Positions 10,869 through 20,940 of a DNA stretch of 64,000 nucleotides are shown here, one piece after another. The stretch spans positions 155,945,779 through 156,009,778 of the forward strand of contig NC_133393.1 in assembly GCF_047511655.1 (NCBI RefSeq), given 5' to 3'. This DNA comes from Castor canadensis (lineage: Eukaryota; Chordata; Mammalia; Rodentia; Castoridae). The number at the start of each line of letters is the position of its first letter. Position 1 is the first letter of the stretch. The position numbers and the translations under genes are program-made. The notes under the pieces are model-generated. The model was not told the DNA's origin and ran no database searches. It saw only the letters and a program-made list of their open reading frames with translations.

Positions 10869-12990
10869 CCATTTTCTGATTATTGAAATGAGAATTCCTT
10901 CTTCAAGATGAGTTTGCAAAGTTCAGTGATTTCATAAAAAGCCATGAGGAGTATATTATTATTATCTAATATCAGACGAAGAAATACTAAGATGTAGAGG
11001 AATTTAATAAATCCCCAAGGTTGCAAATTCAGACATCATCAGAACAAATTCCTGACTGTGGTGTGTGAAACAGTGCACCAGCCACACTACTCTTGGAGTC
11101 ACTGCTCCAACCTAACCATGGCTGCCGCCCCGACTGCATTGGGGAGCGTAGTGCATGTTGGGACTCACCAGGAGCACAGAATAAACACAAATGCACCAGG
11201 CCCAGTGCCCGGCCCAGAACCTTGCCCAGCACAGGTTACCTTTGATGGTGACCACAGTGATTTTATTTCTCTATCCTCGAGGTCATGCTGAGTAGATAGT
11301 TTTGATACATTTTCTTTCCCTCAAATGAAATATGCCGGCTGACTGCTTCTGCCATGTCTACTGGATTGTTGCCCGTGTCCTTGACAGGACACCACCAAGC
11401 AGGCAAGGTGCCAAGCACATAGGGGTCCCACAGCCAGGATACAACCCTGGTCCTGACACCTAGCCAGGATAAGACTTGCAGGGATGAGAAGGCTGCACAA
11501 GTCACCAAGAGGAGGAACTGTCTTATTCAAGGAATCAGACCACCAGGAACAACCAGGGTGACATTAGCAGGGGCCAAAGCCCCACTGTAAAGGGGCAGAA
11601 GAGCAAGGGGCAGAAGAGCAAGGGGCTGGGGTATAGGTCTTGGGTATGTCCGAGGCTGAATATGGCCAGTGAGAAGCATAGTGGTAAGGGTCCCAGCTGT
11701 GCAGGGCCTTGAATGTCACAGGGTTCCCTCATGTTCCTTTTGGCCAATCTCCATTCTGGCTTTGAATGGAAACCCTGAGGCACCTGAATGTTTGGCTCAG
11801 GAAGTTCAACTTCCAAGATGAAGGGTTTGGCCTTAGTAGAGGAGGGGTGGCGGGGAGATACTGAGGTCAGGTGAGGTCAGGACCCTCCTAGCAGGCGGAG
11901 GAGGAGGGATGGCCCGGAAGTGCTATGGGGAGGGTGTGGTCAGCACTGTTTCTGACATTGCCTGTGGGGTGGCCCTGCACTGGCGGGCTAGGAGGTAGAG
12001 GAAGCTGCTTAGGGGAGGATATGGTGGTGTTCAGACTGACCAATCACTCAACTGATGAGTATTTATAAAGCACCTTGTTCAGCCTCCATCCTGAGACCCG
12101 GAGAGGCCTTCTGGTCTGCCATCTCAGGGGGCTGCTCCCATCCCCCAACCATCAGCCCTGGCACCTCCCTGGGTCTCAGGGTTGTTGAGGTGGGGTGTGG
12201 CCAAGCTCTGCAGAAGTGCCCTTGCCTGTGGACTGGAGTTGTCACAACCTAAGCACCCTCCACCTCTGGGTCATGGATTTAGCTTGGGAGAACTCATCTG
12301 AAATAGATATTTCTCTCCACTGCCAGAGGGATTTATTGACAAAATGAACCATCTATTAACATTATCTGAGACTGCACTGGGGAAAACAGATACTATAAAT
12401 CTTAGTTGTGTAGAAACCCAGGAGCTGGAAGGCTTTAGTGGACGGCAAATAGAAAAGCCCAATGGGTTCAGACCTGTTTATTTTACTTAGAGGGAAAGAA
12501 CATTCCGTACCCAGCCAGGCAGGAAATGGCTTTTGGGGATGGCCACTTAGCCCAGCTGTTGGCCCTGAAACTGGGAGTAATCGCTGCCTGCAATTAGTGC
12601 AGGCGGCTCCAAAGACCATATTTTGTAGCCAGTGATGGAAGCTTCTGGAACTTGAGGACTGACCCTTGAGGCAGGTGCTGCAGGGCCTGCTGGGAAGGAC
12701 AATTCTAGTGACAGGCTGTACGTGCGGGCTCCAGGTGTCAGATTAAGTGGACTCTGGGTCCAAGTACCCAGGCAGTCCGTGCATGCAAAGACTTCGGCGT
12801 GCTTTCTCACTGCACCCTTTGTTCTCAGAAGCCTTTTGATGGGGATGATCACTGCATGACTCCCACTCAGGACCCTCCCTTGCTCCATCTGCAGACAGCA
12901 GCTGGTCCTGCCCAGCTTGTCCTCCACAGCCTTGGGGAGGCTCCGAGGTAGTATGACAGAGCTTGGGCTTTTGGGAAGGCATAGGAGACA
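10869..12990. other. Single-copy noncoding DNA with minor repeats
   Basis: Unique sequence. A 15-bp tandem duplication lies at 11591-11626, an L2/MIR-like phrase near 12035-12085, and a moderately AT-rich, TAAT-containing block at 12280-12620 that could be a conserved element. No coding exon supported. Confidence 0.5.
11591..11626. repeat. 15-bp tandem duplication (2.4 copies)
   Basis: AGGGGCAGAAGAGCA occurs twice without mismatch (11591-11605 and 11606-11620), followed by a partial third copy. Confidence 0.85.
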
Positions 12991-13033
12991 CTTCTCCCTC
13001 CCTCCCTCCCTCCTGCCTCCCTTTCTCTTTTTG
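12991..13033. repeat. (CCCT)n-rich pyrimidine tract
   Basis: CTCCCTCCCTCCCT-type repeat followed by mixed pyrimidines. It abuts an ID-like SINE on the minus strand and so occupies the position of that SINE's tail. Confidence 0.8.
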
Positions 13034-13108
13034 TAGTGCTGGGGATTGTATCCAGGGCCTTGTGCGTGTTAAGAAAGTCTTCTACCATTGAGCTATATCT
13101 CCAGACTG
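13034..13108 (-). mobile_element. ID-like (tRNA-Ala-derived) SINE, minus strand
   Basis: Read on the minus strand: 'GGAGATATAGCTCAATGGTAGAA' (box A), then 'AAGGCCCTGGATACAATCCCCAG' (box B region), then an A/G-rich tail. This is the rodent ID pattern derived from alanine tRNA. The box B has a GATACAATCC variant in place of GGTTCAATCC, a sign of age. Confidence 0.8.
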
Positions 13109-13125
13109 GCAGAATTTCTAAAATA

Positions 13126-13490
13126 GACCCTGTATTAATTTCCTCAAGCTGCTGTCAACCCCCAAACTCCGTGGCTTAAAACAATGGGAATATATTCTCT
13201 CTGGGCTCCGGAGCCTTGGGTGAGAAGTCACGGTGTTGTAGCTACACTCCCGGCAGGCGCCAGGGCAGGGTGACCTGTGCTGTCTCTTAAATTGACAGTG
13301 TTGTCCTCAAATGTCCCTAGGCACGTTGGTCCATCACTCCCGCCTCTGCCTGTGTTCTCACAGGGCATTCTGTTTCTCTGTGTCTCTTCTTGTAAGAACA
13401 CAAGTCACGCCGGATGTAGGACCCACCCCACTTCATTATGGCCTCATCTTAGCTAATTGCATCCATCGGTGACTGTATTTCTGAACAGGT
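13126..13490 (-). mobile_element. MLT1-like LTR relic, minus strand
   Basis: The plus strand begins 'CTGTATTAATTTCCTCAAGCTGC', then 'CCGTGGCTTAAAACAATGGGAA'. It continues with 'TCTTGTAAGAACACAAGTCA', 'GACCCACCCCACTTCATTATGG' and 'CTCATCTTAGCTAATTGCATC'. This is the reverse of an MLT1-type LTR. Same family as 46925-47225 and, in opposite orientation, 18932-19500. Confidence 0.65.
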
Positions 13491-14379
13491 CGTGTGCTGA
13501 GGTTCTCAATACAGGGCCGGGGCACATGCATGTTTGCTGAGTGAATGAGGGGTGCATATCTTGTGGGGGGCACTGGATGCTCTTGCTGTGGGGTCCACTC
13601 CTCCCAGGAGCCTCCTCCAGGCCCATTTCTATCCTGCAACCCTGTCATCCTTTAGTAAGATTCTTCTTTGTTGGCATTGTCAGAGTTAATTTTTGGGGAT
13701 CGCAGCCAGGTCCCCAGAAGCTCTGCAGTGAGGACCCCAAGTACCCTGCACACATAAAGATTAGGCCCTGTCTTGTGCTTTACTGTGGTCCAGTGGCAGT
13801 GCCTTGTGGCTCCAGTCTCGTGTTTCAGTCACACTCTACGGTCCTTTCTGCACTCTCTCTAATGTGCCCCGAGAGGCAGGCCAGGGTCCAGGGGGCTCCA
13901 GGGAGGCCCCGGTGGGTGCCAGCACCATCCCTGTGGACAGCGGCTGGGGCTGTGGATCTTCTCACAAGCACAGGGGAGCCCACGTGGCTCTTGTGGGGTG
14001 TTTAATACTGGTAACGAACAACAGCTTTACCTGCCTGACATGGAGCTGGGTCCTGTTTCCCATGCTGCCCACTCCTGGCTCGCAGCTTCACAGACCATCT
14101 CCTCATCCTTCTTCATTGACAGTAACACAACAGGCCTTTTCCTTGGTGGCAACTTGAGAGTCCATCCTTCAGGATGTCAAGAAAGAACCCTTCCAAAGTC
14201 CTGAGATGTGCCGGGGACTTGGGAATAAAATGGAGTTACTTGGTCCTCCATCTGAACTACTTGGTCTTCTATCTGAACTGACCCTGCCTCTTGTCCTTCC
14301 TCCCGTTGAGATGCAAGCATAAGGCGAGAGCAGATAGGACAGACGGCTCTGGTCTGACACCCGTTCCAGACTGCAAGGC
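13491..14379. other. Single-copy noncoding DNA
   Basis: Unique sequence. The open frame 13541-14005 (154 codons) has no recognisable domain and lacks matching conservation signatures. Judged to be chance. Confidence 0.5.
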
Positions 14380-14450
14380 CCTGATCAAGGCACTGCCTCT
14401 CTGAGCCTCAGTTTCCCCATCACAAGGTGCAGGCCTGAACTTGTAGACAG
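14380..14450. repeat. MIR fragment
   Basis: Contains 'CTCTCTGAGCCTCAGTTTCC' followed by 'CCATCAC'-type sequence, the best-conserved part of the mammalian-wide interspersed repeat. Confidence 0.75.
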
Positions 14451-14529
14451 TCAGAATCTCTCCAAGGTCACTCTCAGCAAGTCTGTCTTCTGTTCTTTGA
14501 GGAATGGATGTGCCCTTTCCCGGGTGAGG

Positions 14530-15050
14530 GGTGACTCAGAGAAAGGCAGTGATAATTAATATTGATGCAGCTTCAAATGTTAAAAGTTTGAATTAAGTAA
14601 AAAAAAAAAGGACTGGGTCACATGTAACCAATTAAACCACGACTTGTCTGTGGCCTTGTGCCCACTTTGGGGGCAGATCAGTCTCTCATTCGGCTCCGCC
14701 AATTAATCTCGCCTCACCTTCCTTGGCCGGGAGCTGAGCTGTCTGCAAGTTGAAGGGAGAGGAGAAGCAGGCGGTTGCACAGTCGCAGACACACAGACCA
14801 TCTCCCCTGGTGCAGATGCCTGGGAGGAGGACGTGCAGATCAATTTGCAGGGCTGAGGCTGCAGCCGGCGCTGGTGCCTGGAGGAGAGGCGGGTGCGCCA
14901 AGCCCAGCTCGGGTGTGAGAATTAATGGAGGCAGCTGGCGAGATGAAAGAATGCACGCATTTGAAATGAAGCCCAGCGGGTTGTGAGAATTCAGCATGAC
15001 TTTCAAAAATGCAGCAATTGCCTGGCCTCGGACTAATTATCTTGTGAGGA
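14530..15050. promoter_or_regulatory. Candidate conserved noncoding/enhancer block
   Basis: About 500 bp of non-repeat sequence with many homeodomain-type TAAT/ATTA cores (near 14551, 14627, 14700, 14921, 15033), CAGCTG/CAATTG-type E-boxes and AATTAATCTC-like strings. It is flanked by a MIR and by a 5S-derived relic. No open frame is plausible here. Composition and site density resemble developmental enhancers, but this is inference and needs cross-species alignment. Confidence 0.3.
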
Positions 15051-15242
15051 TGAGGCAGGAAGGCCGTGTCTATGCTGCTCCAAATGTCCAGGTGGGAAGC
15101 AGAAGTGGAGGCCCACTGGGGCTGCTGATTTGGCAGAGTGGGTGATTGCCTGGGCCCTGTCTCACACCCAGTCCCGCAGCTGCGGGCCCAGCATTGGACA
15201 CTTGTTCTTTGGGTTGCAGATTTAGAAAATCAGTGGGTTTGT

Positions 15243-15340
15243 GTCTATGATTATATTACCCTGAGCACGTCTGACCTCGCCTGATTTGGAAGCTAAACAA
15301 GGTGGGGTCTGGTTAGTACATGGATGGGAGAGATTGGTGG
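15243..15340 (+). pseudogene. 5S rRNA-derived pseudogene
   Basis: Colinear with vertebrate 5S rRNA from base 1: 'GTCTATGATTATATTACCCT', 'GACCTCGCCTGATTTGGAAG', 'CTAAACAAGGTGGGGTCTGG', then 'TTAGTACATGGATGGGAGA'. The internal promoter parts are recognisable but mutated: box A around 15290-15308, and box C around 15311-15333 (GGTTAGTACATGGATGGGAGA, one change near its centre). Identity fades after about 15333, where the last 25 nt of 5S (CCGCCTGGGAATACC...) are not seen. A CG-poor, substituted copy of this kind is a dispersed retroposed pseudogene, not a working gene of the 5S cluster. No T-run terminator follows. An alternative is the 5S-like head of an ancient SINE (AmnSINE1 type). Confidence 0.88.
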
Positions 15341-15514
15341 GTTGTGAAGGATCCAGTCTGGAGGGATGAAGGAGGGTTCTGGGGAGGTGGGCGCTGCCCT
15401 AAAGGGGCCCTGCCCTGCCTCAGTCTCTGGTGTTCATCCTCTGTTCCTTCATCTGAGCCTTCCAATGTGTCAGCACTGTCCTTCACCCAGCCCTCGTCAC
15501 TGTGATGGTACTGA

Positions 15515-15605
15515 GGAGGGTCTAAAGCCATATCCACATGGGGAAACTGAGGCTGAGAGAAGTTGGGACACCCAGCTGGTCCTTGGTGGAAGCAGGACTC
15601 CAAGC
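15515..15605. repeat. MIR fragment
   Basis: Contains 'ATGGGGAAACTGAGGCTGAGA', 'AGTTGGGACACCCAGCTGG' and 'GGAAGCAGGACTCC', the central and 3' core of MIR in the opposite sense to the copy at 14380. Confidence 0.75.
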
Positions 15606-16104
15606 TTGGGGGTTACCTGTGCTCCCAGAGGTGGGCAGCATTGCCATCCTTTGGGGTCACGGCAGGACAGTTGGCCATGGCTGAGGGTGGTCAGGGAAGG
15701 ACACAGGGCGGGGCCCTTGGGTCCAACTGCTGGAAGTGGGGCAGGGCTTGTGGGAGCTGGAGGGGTTGGGGAGGAGTGGGTTCGCAGCACAGGGGAGAGA
15801 CTGTGCATGTGGCAGTGACATAGGGTAGGGTAGATGGGAGACAGTGATATGTAAATGGTGGGATCCACCTGTTCTACAAAAGGGTAGGACCTCATCCTGG
15901 GGTCACTTTGGTGTGTAGGGTCCTGGCCGGTGTAAGCTTCCTGGTGTCCCTCAGAGGAGAGGGTGGGTCAGATGCCACCTTTCATGACGGGCATGGGAGA
16001 GATTTCAGTGACCATGTCGTGAGCACTTGGACAGTGTCCTGGAGCCTGAGATGGAGGTCATCATCCCCACTCACCATGAGAAAGCTGAGGCTGATGGGCT
16101 CTGA
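15606..16104. other. Single-copy noncoding DNA
   Basis: GC-rich unique sequence, ending in a weak MIR phrase near 16045-16095 (AGAAAGCTGAGGCTG). No gene seen. Confidence 0.5.
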
Positions 16105-16565
16105 ATGAGTCAGCCGTTGGTGTGTAACAAACCTCCCCAAGTTCAATACCTCAGAACAGCAATCATTTGTCATTTTTCTGCTGCTGGCCAAGGTAGTTGG
16201 TCCTGGCTGGATCCATTTAGGTTTCATGGTAGGCGGTAGGTCAGCTTGTTTCTGCTCCCTGTGGTCCAGGTTTTAGCCTGGTCATGGACACAGCACTGAG
16301 CAGGGTTCTGGCAGGAGGAGAGCCCCCAAAGCTCCCTTAAGACTAGCATCAGGACAGGTGATGTCACTTCTGCTGAATTCTTTGGGCCAAAGCAAATCAG
16401 GAGGCCACCATATATAAGGGAAGGAGCATTCCATGTCAGTGTGTGTGTGTGTCTGTGTGTGTGTGCGCATGTGTGTGCGCGCACAGAGGAAGTTGTGCAA
16501 CATTTCGGCCATTTTCACAAATCAGGCTGCACAACTCTTGCTGTTCTGTGTGGATGGGCAGCAGT
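16105..16565 (-). repeat. Ancient mammalian interspersed repeat split by a (TG)n microsatellite
   Basis: Plus-strand phrases 'GTGTGTAACAAACCTCCCC', 'AGAACAGCAATCATTTGTCA' and, at the far end, 'CATTTCGGCCATTTTCACAAA' match the two ends of a well-known old mammalian repeat whose consensus starts GTAACAAACCACCCC and ends in GGCCATTTTTGCAATC. I do not name the subfamily. A second copy is at 37940-38480. The interior carries a 45-bp alternating TG/CG tract. Confidence 0.5.
16439..16483. repeat. (TG)n/(CG) microsatellite, Z-DNA-prone
   Basis: About 45 bp of near-perfect alternating purine-pyrimidine that includes GCGCATGTGTGTGCGCGC. CG-containing alternations favour left-handed Z-DNA more strongly than TG alone. 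Confidence 0.85.
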
Positions 16566-18931
16566 GGATCCTTCAGCAACCGAGGCAGACAGGAAAGAAG
16601 CAGGGCAGGGTCTGGCGGTCAGAAGAGGTAGGGCCCGGGCTCTGTCTGATCTCTGAGCACGTGTGAGTTTTATAAAATCTACTTCTATGTTGAAATTCAA
16701 GACTCATTAAAGTTTTGTTTTTTTTTAAACCTAGCATGGTGGAAGGCAGGCTGCCTCACTCCCAGGTGAGCTTGTGAGCAGGCCAATTCCAAACTCATAA
16801 TTAAAGGGAATTGACAAGAATCAAAGCAGACTGGTTTCCACTGGAGGTTCAGGGAGTTAATTACCGGTGTGTATCCTGCCGCGATGGGTGTGTGAGCGGC
16901 ATCTGAAGGTGGGGGGCAGTGGGAATTCGCCGGCAGGTACGCTGGATGGTGTGTGCCCATGTGGGTTTGTACCGTACGCCGGTATCTTAGGAATGAGAGC
17001 GGGGCCTGTGCTGGCTTCTCCTATTTTCCGCAATTTTCCATGAGATTCTGCAGCGTTGTCCTGGATACTGGGGTTTCAAGATTGGTCTTCCGGGCCCCAG
17101 GTTCCCAGCAGCCCCTCCAGGGCAGAACCGGTGTGTTTGAAGGAGTTCTCAGGTAGACCAAAAGCATTGTGGAGTCCTGGATGCACACAGCAGTGCTCTT
17201 TCTGACTTTCAGGTCTCTGTGGCCCAGAGACCACATGGAAAAAGCTGTCCAGCTTTCTGCCCCCCATGTCCTTCCTCCAAATGGCTCTACCTGCTCCTAG
17301 GTGGAGACACTCCAAGCACATAGCACTTGAGGGGGTCTATGTAGCTCCTCCTGGCTTCCCAGGCTTCTCTCTTGTGTTGGGCCTTTTTCCTTTTTTGGTT
17401 CTGCTGCCCAGAACACTCTAGAACACTTTGGAAGACTCTTCCTAGTCCCTTATCCCTCCTCCCACCCCAGGATTGGGAGGAATTGGGCCCATGTTAAGTC
17501 TGAGCTCATTGCTCTCTTGAGGGTCTGCTGGGCCTTCAGCCTGGGCCCCAGAAGGAGCCCGTGAGGAACAGCCCAGCACCTGGCTCACACAAGGGGGAAC
17601 CAGGACCAGATGAGACCTGCTGCCTGCCACAGAACCACCCTGCTGAGCCCAGCCTGGTGGGCAGAGGCCCATGTCGGCTGACAGCCTAGGAACATGAGAG
17701 GCAGTGCCACTGACCAGAGGCTTCTTCATCCTAAAGCCATTTGTGAAGCAGCAAAGTCTGACTGACAACTTGACTCCAACCTAGACTTCAGTTGAATGTC
17801 ACTTCTTCCTGAAAAGCCTTCCCTCAGCCCCAAAGTCTGGGGTGGAGTTCTCCTGTGCCCCCTGACCCTGCTGTGATGTCACCATGTTTCATTGTGTGCC
17901 CTGCTCTCCAGTGAGGACAAGAATGGCTCTCATCTGCACCTGGCACTTGTGCTTGGTGATGTCACCCGTCGCTAGTGGTGCTCCCAGCCTCAGGGTACAA
18001 TACATGAGCCAGTGAGTGCACTTGTACCAGAGCTCTGCCACAGGGACCTGGGCTTTGTGGGTCTGACGTCTGCCCTTGGCCAGCTGTGTGACTGCGCAAA
18101 TCACTCACCATATCCGAACCTCAGGTTCTTGTGTGAAAACTGCTTTAGTTGTACCAGGTGGCTGTGCCTGTCAAGATCAGGTGTTAATCTGACATATAGC
18201 TGATCTGGGCACAGGCTGCTCCCTTCTCCTGCAGTACCACTGTGAACAAACCACCCCAGCTCCAGACCCACTCGAGCCCATGGCTGCAACCGTCCCTCTG
18301 AGCCTCAGTTTCCTCACTCGAAATGTGGGAGCAATCGTCACTGCTCCTGTGCGGTAAAGGTAAAATGGGGTCTCACTGCTCCAAGGCACCCCAGCCTGGA
18401 GTCACAGCGTGGTGCCCAGTCTCACCAGCTGTTTTGAAGTTGGGGAGAGGAAAGAGCAGGCTCTTAACCCCGAGAGTTGGCTCTGTTGCTGGGATCCCTG
18501 CTGTTGACACCTCGGGAGACTGGTAGTCTCCCTGAGGAAAGGGAGTCTTGCCTATAGTCGGTGGGTGGACACCCTGTGGACCCTCCTTCTGGCTGAGAGA
18601 GGCAGGTGTCTGCTATTGGCCACCAGGTCCCCTGAGGCAGAAGAGCCAGGAGCAGGGGAGCAGTCACAGCGCTGAGCCTGCAGGCGCCGTGATGGGAACG
18701 GGCCTGCAAGTGTTCCTGCAAGGCCTCCTGTGCTGTTCCACAGGCTTTTCCCTCTTAAGTAGGGACAGAGGCCGAGCCACGTGAGCTCTGTGTGTGGCAG
18801 GCAGGCGAGGTGGAGGGGCTCTACATAAGCCCCAGCTGTGACCTGCGACCTGCACACATTCGTACCACCATCCCCCACCTGGCAGAGGAGCAAAACGAGG
18901 GTTTCAGGGCTTGAGACGTCCTAGGATTATG
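16566..18931. other. Single-copy noncoding DNA with MIR pieces
   Basis: Unique sequence. An A/T homopolymer patch lies near 16710-16728, and MIR-derived segments at 18075-18135 and 18285-18350. No exon or RNA gene recognised. Confidence 0.5.
18075..18350. repeat. MIR segments
   Basis: 'CCAGCTGTGTGACTGCGCAAAT' near 18080 is the MIR phrase for 'GCTGTGTGACCTTGGGCAAGT'. 'CTCTGAGCCTCAGTTTCCTCA' near 18296 is the MIR core. They may be one element stretched by an insertion between 18140 and 18280, or two. Confidence 0.7.
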
Positions 18932-19500
18932 GTGTTATGGGGTGAATTGTGTTTCCCCAAAATTCATATGTTGAAATGCCCAGAATGTGACAGCATTTGG
19001 AGCATTTGGAAACAGGGTCTTTTTAAATGTTTTTCTTTTCTTTTCTGGTGGTACTGGGTATTGAACTCAGGGCCTTGAGGTGCTGTACCAGTTGAGTCAT
19101 GCCCCCCCGCCCTTTTGGCTTTAATTATTTTCAGATAGGGTCTCATGCTTTATTTTGCCCAAGGCTGGAGATCCTCCTACCTATGCTCCCTGAGTAGCTG
19201 GAATTACAGGCATGTTCCACCATGCCTACCCTGGAGACAGTGTCTTTATAGAGGTAATTAAGTGAATGAGGTTATATGTGTGAATGCTGTTACATGTGTG
19301 TGACACCAACATGACTGATGTCCTTGTGACAAAGAGATTAGGACACAGACACATAGACGTCCATGTGAGGACACAGGAGAAAATGGTGTCTACAAGCCAA
19401 GGAGAGAGGCCTCAGGAGAGTTGACCTTGAGGACACCTTGACCTTGGACCTCTGGCCTTCACCGTGAGGAAATCGACGTGTTGTTCAGGCTGAACAATCT
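18932..19500 (+). mobile_element. MLT1 (ERVL-MaLR) LTR interrupted by a SINE
   Basis: The 5' part (18932-19025) reads 'TTATGGGGTGAATTGTGTTT', 'CCCCAAAATTCATATGTTGA' and 'GCATTTGGAAACAGGGTCT', a textbook MLT1 start. The 3' part (19233-19500) resumes at the same consensus point with 'GTCTTTATAGAGGTAATTAAG', 'GATGTCCTTGTGACAAAGAG', 'CCATGTGAGGACACAGGAGA' and 'AAGCCAAGGAGAGAGGCC'. The break is a dimeric SINE. The LTR is non-coding and has no internal region attached. Confidence 0.8.
19026..19232 (-). mobile_element. Dimeric 7SL(B1-like)+tRNA SINE, minus strand
   Basis: On the minus strand the left monomer is 7SL-like (GGCATGGTGGAACATGCCTG, TAATTCCAGCTACTCAGGGA, then AGACCCTATCTGAAAA) and the right monomer is tRNA-like (box A CATGACTCAACTGGTA, box B CTGAGTTCAATACCC), ending in an A-rich tail. 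Compared with the monomeric tRNA SINEs here, the right monomer lacks roughly 12 nt between box A and box B. Flanks 19008-19025 and 19233-19250 match at 15 of 18 positions, which I read as an aged target-site duplication inside the MLT1 LTR. Confidence 0.85.
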
Positions 19501-20599
19501 GAGCTGACCAGTATATGATGTTAGGTTTGAAGAAGTTTGTCCCACTGGCCACAGAGCTGGGATGGGCCGAGCTGGGCTGGGTTCTTGTGAGCTCTGTCAT
19601 TACTAGCCCTTGAGGCCAGGGGCCACCTGGATATGGGAGGGGGATGTTAAAAGAAGTCCCTTGGGGCCTTCATTCCTGGGCCTGGACTGTTACCATCTGT
19701 TTACCTCATGGGCCCCTCCCCAAGTAGGAGCTGTTGCTGGTGACTGTCGTGGCCATGGTGGAGTTGCTGGGGTGTGGCCCAGGGCACTTTGGGCTGGCTT
19801 AGGCTAGGGCTGGGTGAGCTAGTGTGAGTTAAGAGGCTCCCATAGGGAGAGGCCACTGCTTTATGACCTTGTCTCTCCTTTCAAACCCAAGCAGCTGGCA
19901 CACAGGTCACTATGCTGCCTGTTGGCTGGATGAGTCCCAAGAACCCTGTCTGATCCATGGTTCCTTGTGAGAGTGGAGGTCAGTGGGCCTTGGGCATGTC
20001 CCTGACAGCTGTGTGGCCACCCTGGGGCCAATGTGCTGACCAGGCCTGACCCTGCTATGTCCCCAGTCTCTGTGTGCTTATTGTGGGCAAAGCCCTGGCT
20101 CAGGGGGCTGAACTGTGGTATCTCGGTGAGGGTACCAATGGCCTTGACCTCCCCTCACCTGTGGACGCCATCCTAGTCAATAGCCTGGGTCTGCCTCTCT
20201 GGCCTTCCTGTCTTCCCTCTGCAGAGTGGTTTCAGGTATGGCTGAGCAGCCATCTTGTCCACTTAATGACTTTATGCACTTGGTGTTGTCAGGACTGTCC
20301 TAGGTTATGAGCTCCACCTACAGATGAGGAAAGTGAGGTCCAGGGAGCCCCAACCACTTGTCTGACCGCCTCTGGTGAGGGGCAGGACTTCACATCTGCC
20401 ATCTATGTCTCCAGGCCTGTGATTCCAAAGCTTCTGGACCCTGCTTGCATCCCGGCAGACATAGAACACAGTCACGTCCCTGCACCTCACAGGCAAGACG
20501 TGGGGCCCTGGGACCTTGCACACTCCGCCTGGTGAAAATGGCCACAGGTTCTGATGATGCAGTGTTTATTATGTACTACAGAGAAAAGTGCTTAGGTGG
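19501..20599. other. Single-copy noncoding DNA
   Basis: Unique sequence with a MIR phrase near 20310-20350 ('CTACAGATGAGGAAAGTGAGG'). No gene features supported. Confidence 0.5.
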
Positions 20600-20940
20600 A
20601 GATACTCTAAAATAAAATGCTCTCAAAATTTTCAAATATTGGAATTAATAACAAAAGGACTATAAAGTAGGTACAGTGGTGATGGTGGGGGGTACTTGTG
20701 GGAGAGGGGAGGGTGAATGGAGGAGATGAAGGTGAGGGAATATGGTTGGTGGACTCCATATATATGAAATAGAATGACAAAACCTCTTGCAATGGCTTTA
20801 ACTGGGGTGGGAAGGGGTGAGGAGGGAGATCGTGGGGTGATCTAACCACTGTAAAATGTAAGACTTTTCAGAATTGTCACAATGAATGCCCCCTGTACAA
20901 TGAATATATCCTAATAAAAATGGAAAAAAATTAAGATATT
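20600..20940 (+). mobile_element. LINE-1 3' UTR fragment, plus strand
   Basis: The end of a rodent L1 3' UTR: G-rich 'GGTGATGGTGGGGGGTACTT', 'GAGGGGAGGGTGAATGG', 'GGGGTGAGGAGGGAGATCG', then 'ACAATGAATATATCC' and the signal 'TAATAAAAATGG' followed by an A-rich tail (20911-20933). The same layout ends the element at 61153-61915. Only 3' UTR is present and ORF2 is lost. Confidence 0.6.

Noticed and set aside
15243..15340. Functional 5S rRNA gene
   Set aside because: Multiple substitutions, missing 3' end and no T-run terminator.
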